16,744 nucleotides of DNA from Cudoniella acicularis (taxonomy: Eukaryota; Ascomycota; Leotiomycetes; Helotiales; Helotiaceae). The number at the start of each line of letters is the position of its first letter. Position 1 is the first letter of the stretch. Below, piece by piece: positions 1-9,260 of this stretch. Both the position numbers and the translations under genes were made by a program. The notes below the pieces were generated by a model that was given only the letters and a program-made list of their open reading frames with translations, was not told the DNA's origin and made no database searches. The stretch lies in contig JAAMPI010001271.1 of assembly GCA_013054445.1 (NCBI GenBank), forward strand, positions 1 to 16,744, in the 5' to 3' direction.

Positions 1-281
1 GAACCATAGTTATCTGGATTTAAGCAAACAACGGGATTCGTCAACTTGGCATATTCAGGATCGCGAGAGAAAATTTGTACGATGAATTGGCAGAAGAGAC
101 AGTTGTTTTGCTTTTTTTTGAATTCGGTGAGGGGAAATAGCCTTCCGTATACGATTGTAGGATCTGAGTAGTCTGGGAAGCCGGATGCGTATGCGGATGC
201 TGATGCGTTGAACGTTTTTTCGAAAGACCATTTTGAGCATTGTTTGCAGAGATGCTGGTTGGATGATAGTGTGGCTCCCAT
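1..281 (-). CDS. HET-like protein, N-terminal part (runs off the left edge)
   Basis: This reading frame is open from an ATG at 281-279 to the window edge, with an in-frame TAA 18 nt upstream of the ATG, so the start is well defined. The 93 visible residues begin MGATLSSNQHLCKQC. They carry two cysteine pairs, C12-x2-C15 and C61-x2-C64, and between them the segment IVYGRLFPL. Many fungal HET-domain (heterokaryon incompatibility) proteins have such a leader: a CxxC, an acidic/aromatic stretch, then GxLFxL and a second CxxC followed by a hydrophobic helix, ahead of the HET domain. The HET domain itself would lie outside the window, so this is family resemblance only. HET proteins act in the cytoplasm in nonself recognition and cell death. 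A longer-looking ORF on the same strand (379-41) is a shadow, since it lacks the cysteine pattern. The product could also be another zinc-binding fungal protein. Confidence 0.55.
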   Translation of the reverse strand, partial: MGATLSSNQHLCKQCSKWSFEKTFNASASAYASGFPDYSDPTIVYGRLFPLTEFKKKQNNCLFCQFIVQIFSRDPEYAKLTNPVVCLNPDNYG

Positions 282-984
282 GTTTTGTGGGCTTGATTAC
301 CCGTTGGAAGATATGGTTCTGTTTTGGTCTTAGTTTGACAAGTTAAAGAGGAGGAATCAAAAGGACCAGTTTCTATCATGGATGGTTGCCTAGCCTCGGC
401 TTAATCCCGGCAAATTTCCGCTTACTTCTTGCGTATAGAATAGTATATCCTCTGCTTCACCCTTGACTCAGCATAAAAGTCGACTAACTATTGTTATTAT
501 AGAATACAAACCTAGACACTTTAAGTAGACCATGGCTGAAAGTACCAGTTAAAAATATGTGTTGTCACGTGCTTTCTTAGAGTGCGAAAATAAGAGCGAT
601 TATATCCAGCTAGAAAATGTATTAAATATAAGTTTTACGAATTCTTAAATCTCTTTTCTTTGTTTAAAAAATCGAGCTAGTTTTTACTTGTAGTGACTAA
701 GATGTTTTATTGTCTTTAATTCGTTTTACAGAATATTATATAGACAAAGAGAAGAGACGAAAAGAGATCCTAGGATTAAAGCTGTAAAGGGAGAAAGGGA
801 AGTGAATTTTTAAGTGATAGTAAAATCTAAGCTACTAATCTAACGAAAGTAACTGAATTGTTACTAAGTCTATAAAGAGAGCATATACGAATTGCGTAAA
901 AAAGCCGATGCTCGGATTTTGAAGTATGTCCCCTTTATATGATTCGTTGTCATGGGATAGCGAATCTAAGAGCCTGAAAACTTG
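282..984. other. Intergenic, AT-rich, no gene seen
   Basis: This stretch holds the upstream region of the HET-like gene on one side and the 3' flank of the SDR gene on the other. It is AT-rich with stops in all frames. Two common regulatory words occur: TGACTCA at 464-470 (AP-1/Gcn4-type site, about 185 nt upstream of the HET-like ATG) and TCACGTG near 565-571 (E-box). Single copies of such short words can occur by chance. Confidence 0.5.
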
Positions 985-2037
985 CTAATAGATTGCCCAG
1001 CCATCAAGACCCAAGTTCAAAGCACCGCTCCCTTCAATTTCCTTCGCTTTCTCCTTCAACTCATCCACATCCCAATTGCACCACACAAACTTCCCCTTCA
1101 AAAATTTTGCCTCAGGACTGGCTAACCAGACCGCAAAATGGCCCGCAAGATCAGCTAAAGAACCTCAATTAGCAAGTTTTCAGTTCAATGATACGAAAGT
1201 TATAAACTCACCATCATCAATATGATCCAGAAACCCATCTTTCCCTTGCACTTTCTGCGCCATCTCCGTCTCTCTCACCCGACCGGGATGAAACTCCACA
1301 ACATGGAACCCCTTATGTTCACTTGCCACATACTGAATCACCTTACTACCGGCTGACTTCGTTGCCGCATAGGACAAAAACCCAGGCATTGGATCCACAT
1401 GAACAATTGCAGTTGAAATATTGATAATTGTTGCGTTTTCTGCCGCGTGGGTAGCGAATGCAGAAGCGACGAAGGCGACACCTTTAATATTGATACCCAT
1501 CACGTTCGCCCAGTCTTCTTCACTCTCTTCCCCCAAATTCTTGAATCCGCTGAAATACCCAGCGTTAGCAACAAGAATGTCGAGCTTTTGTCCGAATTCG
1601 CGGCTGATGAGAGAGAATGCCTGATCAACTTGCTTCTTGCTGGAGACGTCGGCACTTGTGGTGAAAACGGTGGTTCTGTTGCCGACGAGTAAGTTGATTT
1701 CTTTCTTTGCGGCGGAGAGGACGGCCGTGCGACGGCCAATGATGGCCAGTTTGGAGATTCCGGCAAGGGCGAGGGCCTTGGAGACTGTAGGAAATTAGTA
1801 CCATGGGGTTTTCAGGGGTTGAGAAAGAAGAGGCAGGAGGATTTAGTATGCTGCTAGATTATGTAATTAAGAGGGAGGGGCGGAAAAAACAGGCTGGTTA
1901 CTAGCAAGTCCAATTCCGATTCCACCACCTGTGATTACGGCCGTCTTTCCCAGAAGAGAGAGTTCAGGACGCGTAGGAGAGATAGAGGGATAGGTAGAGG
2001 TATGCCAGGTCTTCGTGAAGGACGGGAAAGGTGCCAT
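985..2037 (-). CDS. Short-chain dehydrogenase/reductase (SDR), intact
   Basis: Three exons, 2037-1902, 1784-1212 and 1154-985, join in frame to 292 residues, ending in TAG at 987-985. The introns are 117 nt (GTAACC...CTACAG) and 57 nt (GTGAGT...TTTAG). The start has a good context (CAAAATGGC). The Rossmann cofactor motif TGGGIGIG is at residues 36-43, NAG at 119-121, and the catalytic tetrad is N144, S169, Y184 and K188 (SYAATK). This is the classical SDR pattern and usual length, so it should be an NAD(P)-dependent oxidoreductase of the cytosol. The substrate cannot be read from the sequence. The C-terminal exon (AVWLASPEAKFLKGKFVWCNWD) is typical of fungal SDRs. There is no signal peptide. 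It is divergent from the bZIP-like gene at 2808, across a promoter dense in TCTGACC motifs. Confidence 0.93.
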
Positions 2038-2807
2038 TTTGAACTTTTGAGATGGAGAAATTTCGCTGTGGAATCAGAGTGTTGGTAATGGAACTTTAAC
2101 TTTGAGGAGTTTGAAGACGAGGAACTGTGGCTGATTGAGGTTTTTGTGAATGGGAGCTCGAGTCTATTTTATAATGATTGTGAGAGCCTCTTATTTTATA
2201 TTTGGACCACGTATCCTTTGGGATCGAACAATTAATTCTGACTTCTTTGAAATCAAACGTGATAAAGAAAATTGCTTATTGTGAACTTTCTGACCTTTCT
2301 GACCTCTGACCTCTCTGACCGTTTTGAATCGGCCATAGCTGGAAGACAGGAATATTTTGGGCCTTTTTAGGACCAAGCAGTCGGGGTTTCTTATTTTTGA
2401 TACCCATGTAAGATCTTAAGCAACCATTTCTTTAATAATTAAGTGTTATAAAGGTATACCGACTGAACTAGAGCGGTTTTATTGACAGCAATAATGCCAG
2501 TTATTGTTTGTTGTAGCTTGAGTCTCCCATTCCCATTGGCTCGCTAATTCTGACCAGCCTAAGAAGCAAACCTTCATGACATGGATTACTATTCACGACT
2601 AGAAAACCCCGATCGTGAATTCTGATTACTAAAATTCTTCCTGACCGGCGATTACAAATTAAAATGGTCATTATTTAGATCGCACTTCTGACCCCCTGAA
2701 AAAACACCTATGCCGTTTCCCAACCGCATGAGTTTGAGAACATCCAACTGTTGTGACTCCTCTTTTAATTTCTCATTCAAGGGTCAGAAAGGTCAGAATT
2801 ATTTAGG
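2038..2807. promoter_or_regulatory. Bidirectional promoter with TCTGACC/GGTCAGA cluster
   Basis: This 770-nt spacer lies between divergent start codons. The 7-mer TCTGACC occurs at 2289-2295, 2298-2304, 2305-2311, 2314-2320, 2549-2555 and 2687-2693, and its reverse complement GGTCAGA at 2782-2788 and 2791-2797. That is eight exact copies in about 510 nt, where about 0.06 would be expected by chance. An exact 8-bp inverted repeat, ATTCACGA/TCGTGAAT, is at 2591-2598 and 2613-2620. The regulatory role is inferred from position and density. The copies could instead belong to a small repeat element. Confidence 0.55.
2288..2798. repeat. 17-nt perfect inverted repeat bracketing the promoter core
   Basis: Positions 2288-2304 (TTCTGACCTTTCTGACC) and 2782-2798 are exact reverse complements of each other. 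They enclose about 477 nt. Each arm contains two copies of the 7-mer nine nt apart. No clear target-site duplication is visible outside the arms, so a MITE origin is possible but not supported by the flanks. Confidence 0.6.
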
Positions 2808-3841
2808 ATGGAGGCAAATTGGCTGCCGTTCATGACATCCTTGGAGCGTGATGATTGGACTAACATCACAGATTCTGCAACACGGAAACGGGTGCAGAAC
2901 AGGTTGGCGCAGAGAGCACACCGTGAGTTCGGATTCTGTTTTTCCTTGCTTTACTGAAATCCATTCTAGGTAGGAGGTACCCTCGAAAAAGGAAGCGCAT
3001 GTCGACTACCACAAAGTCAACCTCAACTGCCGGGAATACTGACCATGTACTCTCCAATTCGAACCCCAATACGCAGGACGGGTTTCAAGACTTCATTAGA
3101 CCTGGAGTGGATTTCTTTTCAGGAGGTTCGGAAGAAGATTTGGACTTCTCATTTTTAGATGAGCTCGATAGCATATCGCCAACCGCAGAGAGTCTTGATG
3201 TACGAAAAAACTCTTCAAAGGTATCTAATTCAATTATCAATCCAAAATTGTTGACTAATGCCCAGTACGTTTTCCCTCAATTTACATTCTAACTACAGAT
3301 TGCTAACAATAGAAGAACAACGCTTGTACCTGGCACATCTAAATATCTCGCCCCACCTCCATTCCCCGACACAAATTTCATGGTCCTTCCTTACATAAAC
3401 GCTATTTCTGCGCTACGAGCCAATGCCAAAATCCTCAATATTACCTGCAACGACACCCACACCATCCACATATCTACCACACATCCTACTCCACCCTCCC
3501 TAACACCCACTCCTCTCCAAGCCATCGTCCCACACTTCGCCTTCGTCGCTACACTCCCCTTCCCATCTGTTCGAAATAATCTTCTACAGGCTGGACCTAT
3601 CGTCGATGCGGTTGAGATGTGGAATGACTTTCGGACGGGAAAAGTGAGGGTTTGGGGAAGCATGTCGTGGGAGAAGACGGGGTGGGAGGTGGGTGAAGAG
3701 TTTGCGAGAAAGTGGTGGTTTTTGATGACTGATGAGGTTTTGGAGAGTGCGAACTTTTGGAGAATGGCAAGAGGTGAGCATAGATTGACTTTAGAAAATA
3801 TTAAAGAGGGCTTCGTAAAGGAATTGGAGATTGGTTGTTGA
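2808..3841 (+). CDS. bZIP-like transcription factor with DUF3425 domain
   Basis: Three exons, 2808-2922, 2970-3264 and 3313-3841, give 312 residues. The introns are 47 nt (GTGAGT...TTCTAG) and 48 nt (GTACGT...AATAG, with TGCTAAC just before the acceptor). All phases match and no stop interrupts. Residues 26-41 are a bZIP basic region, [16 protein letters not shown], with the N31-x7-R39 signature. It is cut by intron 1 at the codon of R39. No heptad leucines follow: the chain goes into a basic patch and then a Ser/Thr-rich and acidic linker. From about residue 137 to the end it matches the fungal DUF3425 pattern, with a hydrophobic [13 protein letters not shown] helix and a C-terminal [20 protein letters not shown] stretch, then a RGE motif. 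It is expected to act in the nucleus. It may control the divergent SDR gene or itself, but that is inference. Confidence 0.9.
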
Positions 3842-4473
3842 ATTTTGTAAATGTGTTGGTAATAGTTATAGAATCTTCTAATGCTTAAAAAAACCGTCGA
3901 TACTTGTATATATATTGTCGGCCCTCTTAACACTTATAGGGATTTATAAATATTCTCCATCACACTATTTGGTCTGAGTAGTTAACATTGTGTTTGAGAA
4001 ATTCTTCGCCTTCCCGTGCTTTCGGCCATATTTCTCGCCCGAAAAGCCCACTATACATCTTGTGTGTAGACATGAAGTATTCGAGAGCCTGGTTGAAAGA
4101 AGCGTGGTAATCTTACGTTGAAGGTCTGGTATTTCATATTGCGTCGAGCGGGGAGGCAGATATAATGCTGGTATTAGTTTTTCGGCCACCGCTGGAATAT
4201 CTGCACGTAGCTTCTTGTTTTGGCTTCGAAAAGAAATTTCCGACTAATAGACTTCAACGAGGATATATTTAAGTTCTCTGCTCAAAGTTGTAGTATTCGG
4301 GGATAGGGCGTCTATGTTACCTATTAATTAGTTGGGCCTTCATTACCACAAGATTCTTCAAACGAGTCTAAATAGCTTCAATTTCCTCTATTTTGGAGTC
4401 TTGTCACTATATTAAGTTACTCCACTATAATTTAGCCTCTCGCCTAATGTTTAAGTGTTCAAGTGCGACCTCA
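3842..4473. other. Intergenic, AT-rich, no gene seen
   Basis: This is the 3' flank of the bZIP-like gene and the downstream flank of the membrane-protein relic. The only ORF is a 74-codon one on the minus strand (4189-3965) with no recognisable motif and a low-complexity basic make-up. I see no RNA gene or clear repeat. Confidence 0.45.
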
Positions 4474-5486
4474 TCCTCGCCCAGCCGCCATCGAATATTC
4501 AGCTACTCCACTCCTCTCCCACTCTATATTATTAGACCGGCCTAGCCATTCAAAGATCCTGGCTGCAGAGTGATTGGGGAAGGTCTATGGCATCTCGAAG
4601 TTGTCACCATTCTCTTCAGGAATGATTACTTATGAAGGGTAGAGCCAGAGGCAGACAACGAGCATTTCCGGCACGACGCCTGTAAAGATGTTTTCGACTG
4701 TACTCGGCTAGTCATCCGTCCAGATTCTCATTAAATCGGGAACGGTGTGAATGGTCATAGGGGCGAAGGTGATGTACACAGCTTTTAACTGCATCCAGCC
4801 GCGGCCGTTATCCGAGTAGAGGGTTTTCACCCCTATATCCCATTTTGATAAGAAAAGTACCATAATAAGGGTTGATTTGCCGTAGAATAGGAAGCCAGAA
4901 TTGTTATCGCTACCCCGAGAAGAATGCGACCAATATTTTCGTCATGTTGAATGCAAGATTGGGGTTGCTGATTGTCGACCGATGGCTGTGCCGATGCTAC
5001 AAAGGTGATTTGTCACGCCCAACCATCACCAATAAGCAAGTGTTGATAGCTTCTAGACCCAAAACTAGATTTGTGCTGCCAGGGGTTTGGGTCCCACTGA
5101 GATATCGTAACCTGTTCGATTGAGAGACATGACAATACAATACGTGCCCAAGTCGTAAAGGACCGTCAACGGCCCAAGAACTCCTGGAGAAAGTTCTTGC
5201 AACCCACTCGATCTCCGCACCCCAATCGCCGTACTGGCTGCAGCGATTCGGACTAGACTTCGACGCTAGATCCTTGCCGAAAATGTATCGGCGTAAGGCA
5301 TGGATTGGATCTCGTACTAAATATCAACAACCACCACCAAGTCAGAGAAAAGTGGGATGAGCCCTTTAGCCCATTTCGCCCTTTGAACAGTAATAAGAGC
5401 GCAGCTGAGACATAGAAAGAAAGCGAAAGCCCGCTGAGACCAGCGCTCATAGGAATGGCGACAGGGCTAGATTGAGAAGCCTCCAT
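4474..5486 (-). pseudogene. Relic of a multi-pass fungal membrane protein (DUF7702-like?)
   Basis: The 5' end has a good start context (CACAATGG at 5486) and encodes a plausible first helix and loop: GLSGLSLSFYVSAALLLLFKGR, then SLTWWWLLIF. Farther on, the frame spanning 4941-4474 gives two hydrophobic segments (STLIMVLFL; VYITFAPMTIHTVPDL) and a last helix, ENIFTGVVPEMLVVCLW. It is interrupted by TAG 4710-4708, TAA 4632-4630 and TAG 4587-4585. The order resembles fungal seven-helix membrane proteins of the DUF7702 type: a Trp-rich second helix and a PE-[MF]-[IL]-VV final helix. That match is from memory and uncertain. The middle part (about 5310-4945) cannot be put in one frame without guessing introns or shifts. 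Live gene models using unusual introns cannot be fully excluded, but the stops sit inside conserved-looking protein. Confidence 0.42.
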
Positions 5487-5590
5487 TGTGCTGATTTAAC
5501 CAATTTCGTGAGGGAGTCGAGATTTAGTGAATGTGTGATCCGAATATATCGACAACGTTGATCCTCCGAATACCGAGTAAAAGAATAACC

Positions 5591-7723
5591 TCAAGGCGTC
5601 TTCTTCTCGGTGTGGAAGTAAGCTGGAAGATACAGCGCTTACTGCCCAGCCAACGGAGCGCACCACGCACCGGCTTGGAACTCGTTTTGCTCCCAGCAAA
5701 GGCGATCGTAGTTGCCTGTCCATTGCTCTGCTGCCATTGGGCCGTGGACTTCGACCATGGCGCGTTGGATGTGCGCAACGTGTTGGGCTTCGGTGAAGGA
5801 TCCGACGCTGCGGGCTGTGACGGAGGAGATGTAGGAGGCGAGGATGACACCTGGACCGGTACCGTTGAGGTTGTAAGAAGGGTAACAGATATTTGCTACG
5901 CGAGGAATATCGGTTGAGCCGCAACCGCCGAAAATGGCTTCCTTGCCCGGGGTATAGTTATCCTTCCCCAGAAGCGAGTTTTGTAGTGAAGGGCGACTTT
6001 GCATGCCGCTTGGTAGTTGAGGTTTTCAATAGCGCGAGTGAGAAGGTTCGTGTAGGATGGGAGGCGCCAGAGTCGGGTGCGTGAAAATGGTACGGCAGAA
6101 ATAACGTAGTCAAATTCTACTGTTGAGGCTGTTTCTGTAAATGGATCTTCGGTGGGCCTGTAAGAGACGGTGACTTTGTCGGTTGCAGAGTTGTATGAGA
6201 TTGCTTGAACGGATGAATTGAAAAGTGTGCGGTTGCTGACCAATGGCATGAAAGCCAATGGAAGCTTAGACAAGCCCTGATCAATGGTCCTTCAATATGT
6301 AGCAGAGAAATAAGGAATGTCATAGTACCAAAAATCGTAGTCGTCCCCGAGAGAATCGACTTGGTCTGTTATATTTGCGTCCACACCCAGCCGGTAGCGG
6401 AGATATCTACTCTCTGAAAAATCGAGAATTCCCGCTTCAACGGCTGCCTTGTGAGCCGTGAAGACATTGGTTGCAACGGCCTTAATTTTCTCAGGAGTGA
6501 GATCAAGCCAGTTACCGTAAGTATCAGACGCCTCGGAAACAGCTGTGGCATTGGAATATGTCAATGTAGCATTGTTGGCAAGTGTAGGGTCAGCGGTTAG
6601 ATCGGCTGTGCTTGGAACGGTCCCATCTGGAAGACGGAAAGAAGTCGTTGCTGGAGCATTCGGGCTGCTTTGGATCCAGCTAAACTGCCTAAGTACTTGC
6701 CCATGAAATCGATTTTCTCTTAGAGATTCCAAACTTACTGAATAGAATTCACCATCAATGCAGAGTCGTTCCCGTTTAAGTTATTAATAGCACCAACGAG
6801 TTGAAATACCATCTTGTGGTCACTGATATCGAATGTCTCGTTTGTATTCGAGTATGTAATACTGACGGGGAATCTCATAGGGCCCATCCTAGATTTCTGG
6901 GTCAGTCTCTTAGTTTCAAAGACCATATACAGCCTGATCAGTAAATAAAGAACAAGAAAGTCGCTTACTCCTGGTATTGGTATTGGTCTGGTTTAGTGCC
7001 ATTGAGATACGAGGTATGAACACGTCCACCGACACGGGTTAATGCCTCGACGATTTGCCAGTCATGAAATCCTACAGAATTGAGTAGGAAACTGCTCTTG
7101 GTTAACCTCCCCTTCAATTAATTAAATGCATGTTGCGACATTCAAATGGTTTTCAACATGACGGGTATTCCCACAGACAACCTGTGTCCAAATCAAGAAG
7201 GGGTGAAAATATACTACTGACCGAACTCATCAAACCACTCATCCCACTACCCAAAATGCCAATTTTCTTCTGCTTGGCTGCCGCAACAAATACCTCATCA
7301 GGCTCTTCTCTTTTAAATACTCAACACCACCAAGCCACGGCCCCTCGGCATCAGCAATCTAAACATCATGTTAGCTTTTGAGAAGGTGGTGCACGGTTAC
7401 CACGGCCTTGATGTTTGCTAAAACGGAGACTTTTCTTACATTAGCGAGTACCACACGGTCTCGTTTTCTCAGATTGCCTCTTCTAGTATTTCTGGCTTTA
7501 ATCTCCAGTGGCTCAGAAACGCCAAGTAACTCAAGCCCGGAATAAGCATTCAAACAGCCACCGGACGGAGCATCAGCAGGCACAAGCCACACAAAACGCT
7601 CCGGTCGCTGAAATGCATGCTCACTGTGACGCCGAGCAAGAGGATGAGATCCAACAGTCGTTCGTCCGATTAGATGATGGTGAGCATCTGGAGATGTGCT
7701 TGGTAGAGACTCGCAGGAGCCAT
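5591..7723 (-). pseudogene. L-amino-acid-oxidase-type flavin amine oxidase, broken
   Basis: Exon-like blocks are about 7723-7401, 7358-7222, 7096-6969, 6888-6739 and 6688-5591, separated by introns of 42, 125, 80, 50 nt. The product would be a secreted or vacuolar FAD enzyme that deaminates amino acids. Family marks are the FAD dinucleotide motif GSGMSG (near 7235-7252), GFHDWQIVEA, RVGGRVHT, MGPMRFP, FGGCGSTDIPR, CWEQNEFQAGAWCAP and LYLPAYF. Breaks: the only good ATG (7723-7721) is in a different frame from the conserved N-terminal block WLVPADAPSGGC and meets TAA after 17 codons. A frameshift lies near the T/A run at 7311-7317. A TGA at 6294-6292 replaces an expected Trp after YFSATY. A one-base shift lies near the G run at 5969-5966. 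A TAA at 5641-5639 sits where relatives have Gln, and a TGA at 5593-5591 ends the recognisable part, leaving the C-terminal FAD-proximal region lost. Sequencing error could explain the shifts but hardly all the stops. Confidence 0.9.
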
Positions 7724-7840
7724 AGTGAAGAGAGAGAGCGTGTTACGACTGAGGATATATGGAAGTAAAGTTGGGTTGCTAAAAGAGTGTGAATTGCTAG
7801 TCTAGTCTGCAGAACAGCTTTTGGTGGGAGCTGTGTCCCT

Positions 7841-7850
7841 TATATATAGG
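7841..7850 (-). promoter_or_regulatory. TATA box of the dead amine oxidase
   Basis: On the minus strand this reads CCTATATATA, followed by AGGG, about 120 nt upstream of the putative ATG at 7723. The place and sequence suit a fungal TATA element, so the promoter may have outlived the gene. Confidence 0.4.
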
Positions 7851-7988
7851 CTTCCGGTGCCCACATGCTACCGAGATTCCTGCTCATCTTCCTACGCATA
7901 AACTACAGTAATAGCATATGCCTTGGCCCATATGATCAATGGCACCGTAGGATCTAAAGGCATAATCATCATAGCCACTTAGAATCCT

Positions 7989-8303
7989 TCAGGAGACGAC
8001 CTCTGAGCACGTGACCAGGAATCGCTTCCTCAACAGAGCGCCTGAGACTGGAAGGTTATACGTGATATGAATGTTGGCAATGCCACCCTCTTCAGCCTTG
8101 AAGGGACCTCTGAAGCTAAGGGGTTCATGGCGAGGAATTAAGGGAGTGACGCTTTCTAGAGCCGCAAAGGCTAGAGCTGTAAATTCCGGGCGCACTATGG
8201 TGTGATAGCTGACAAGTCTGGAAGAAAAATAAGGGAAGAAAGGCACTGGATGAGAATGGTAATCAAGCAGGATGTCTCTAGTCTTATACTTCAACTCATT
8301 CAA
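7989..8303 (-). CDS. Hypothetical 104-residue ORF, unrecognised
   Basis: This is an ATG-to-TGA frame with a protein-like composition, including HSHPVPFFPYFSSRL, SVTPLIPRHEPLSFRGPF and EEGGIANIHITYNLP. I do not recognise a family. There is no signal peptide or membrane helix. The ATG lies about 30 nt downstream of a possible acceptor (GAGTAG|G), so it may be the last exon of a longer or decayed gene whose upstream exons I cannot place. It sits head-to-tail upstream of the amine oxidase pseudogene on the same strand. It may be spurious. Confidence 0.3.
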   Translation of the reverse strand: MNELKYKTRDILLDYHSHPVPFFPYFSSRLVSYHTIVRPEFTALAFAALESVTPLIPRHEPLSFRGPFKAEEGGIANIHITYNLPVSGALLRKRFLVTCSEVVS

Positions 8304-9260
8304 GAGGGACTTGTTCCCTACTCACTCCTCCCACCATTGAATTGAGTCTTGCTAAAAGCATTTGCGTCGCCGCGTAAGCAAGTAAAATAATAGTCTTCGC
8401 ATTTGCTCCGTATCGGTGCCCCAGGGCTCCTTGGCAACAATCTCCCCATTTTCAGTTGTGGAATAAGAGCAATGAGATGGTGTTCGGACTACCAAGCATG
8501 TCCGAAAAGTCAGACTGACAGTCAAAACAGGAAAAGGGCGCGTAAAAAAATTGACATACGTGCTCGACAGCATCCAGATTTCCTATTTTGTACTCGACCC
8601 TTGTCGAAAGCCGCGCAAAGCACAGCATTAAGGTTACCGGAAGCGAAGGATGCTGCAGAATTTGGGCTCCTTCCAGATTTGCCCCGCTATTAAGCTTTCA
8701 AGAGGCGGTATTATCACGATCTCCAGGGGTAGATGTGCACGACAGGACTCTATCACCTGATCGTATAGTCGTTCATTACGAGATTGGTCATAGGAGGCCG
8801 CCCAACGCCCTTGGCCGCGGCGTTTCACCGGGACTCGGGGCCTGCAAAGAACCGGACGTTGGAAAACCCCGCGAACCTCGCCAAGATGGAAATAATCCAC
8901 ATAAAAAACTTAAATATAGTTGGGGGATTTTCTTCTATCTTTTATCTTGCAAGAATGGGGTTGATGTGGTCTTGGCCACTCGGCAAAATATCAAGACTGA
9001 ACGGACTATTCCGATGAGAACACGCATGAAAGGATTGACACGGCGAGATCAAAGGGCGCCAGCGATTGGAAAGCAGATGTCTGCCTTAAGTCATCCATTT
9101 TCGAGCGGCTTCGCTTTAAATAAGCCAGACGAAAAAAACATTTTTGTCGAAGTTGGAGACCTTGCAATCCAAAAGTTGTTGATACCTCGAATAAAATTCT
9201 TTCCTCGACGGGCACCCCACCGCAAAAATGCCCTCAAGATGAAGAAATTCTGGCTGAACC
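8304..9260. other. Gap with only dubious ORFs
   Basis: A 252-codon plus-strand frame (8588-9346) crosses this stretch, but it has no recognisable domain. Its last 86 nt lie antisense to the conserved 3' end of the F-box-like gene. Composition is basic and proline/arginine-rich without pattern. I treat it as chance or non-coding sequence. The rest would be the 3' flank of the F-box-like gene. Confidence 0.4.

Noticed and set aside
41..379. 112-codon minus-strand ORF
   Set aside because: It overlaps the HET-like frame in another phase, is low-complexity Ser/Thr/His-rich, and lacks any motif, while the other frame has paired cysteines and stays open to the edge.
3053..3066. tRNA B-box-like GGGGTTCGAATTGG on the minus strand
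   Set aside because: It lies inside a coding exon, with no A box or acceptor stem at the right distance.
3391..3933. 180-codon minus-strand ORF
   Set aside because: It is antisense to the DUF3425 exon, which has a family match and correct splicing.
5639..5660. GTAAGC donor overlapping the TAA of the amine oxidase
   Set aside because: The residues after it (LYLPAYF) continue the family sequence directly, so this is coding sequence with a Gln codon turned into a stop.
5531..5917. 128-codon plus-strand ORF
   Set aside because: It is antisense to the amine oxidase C-terminal block, which carries clear family motifs.
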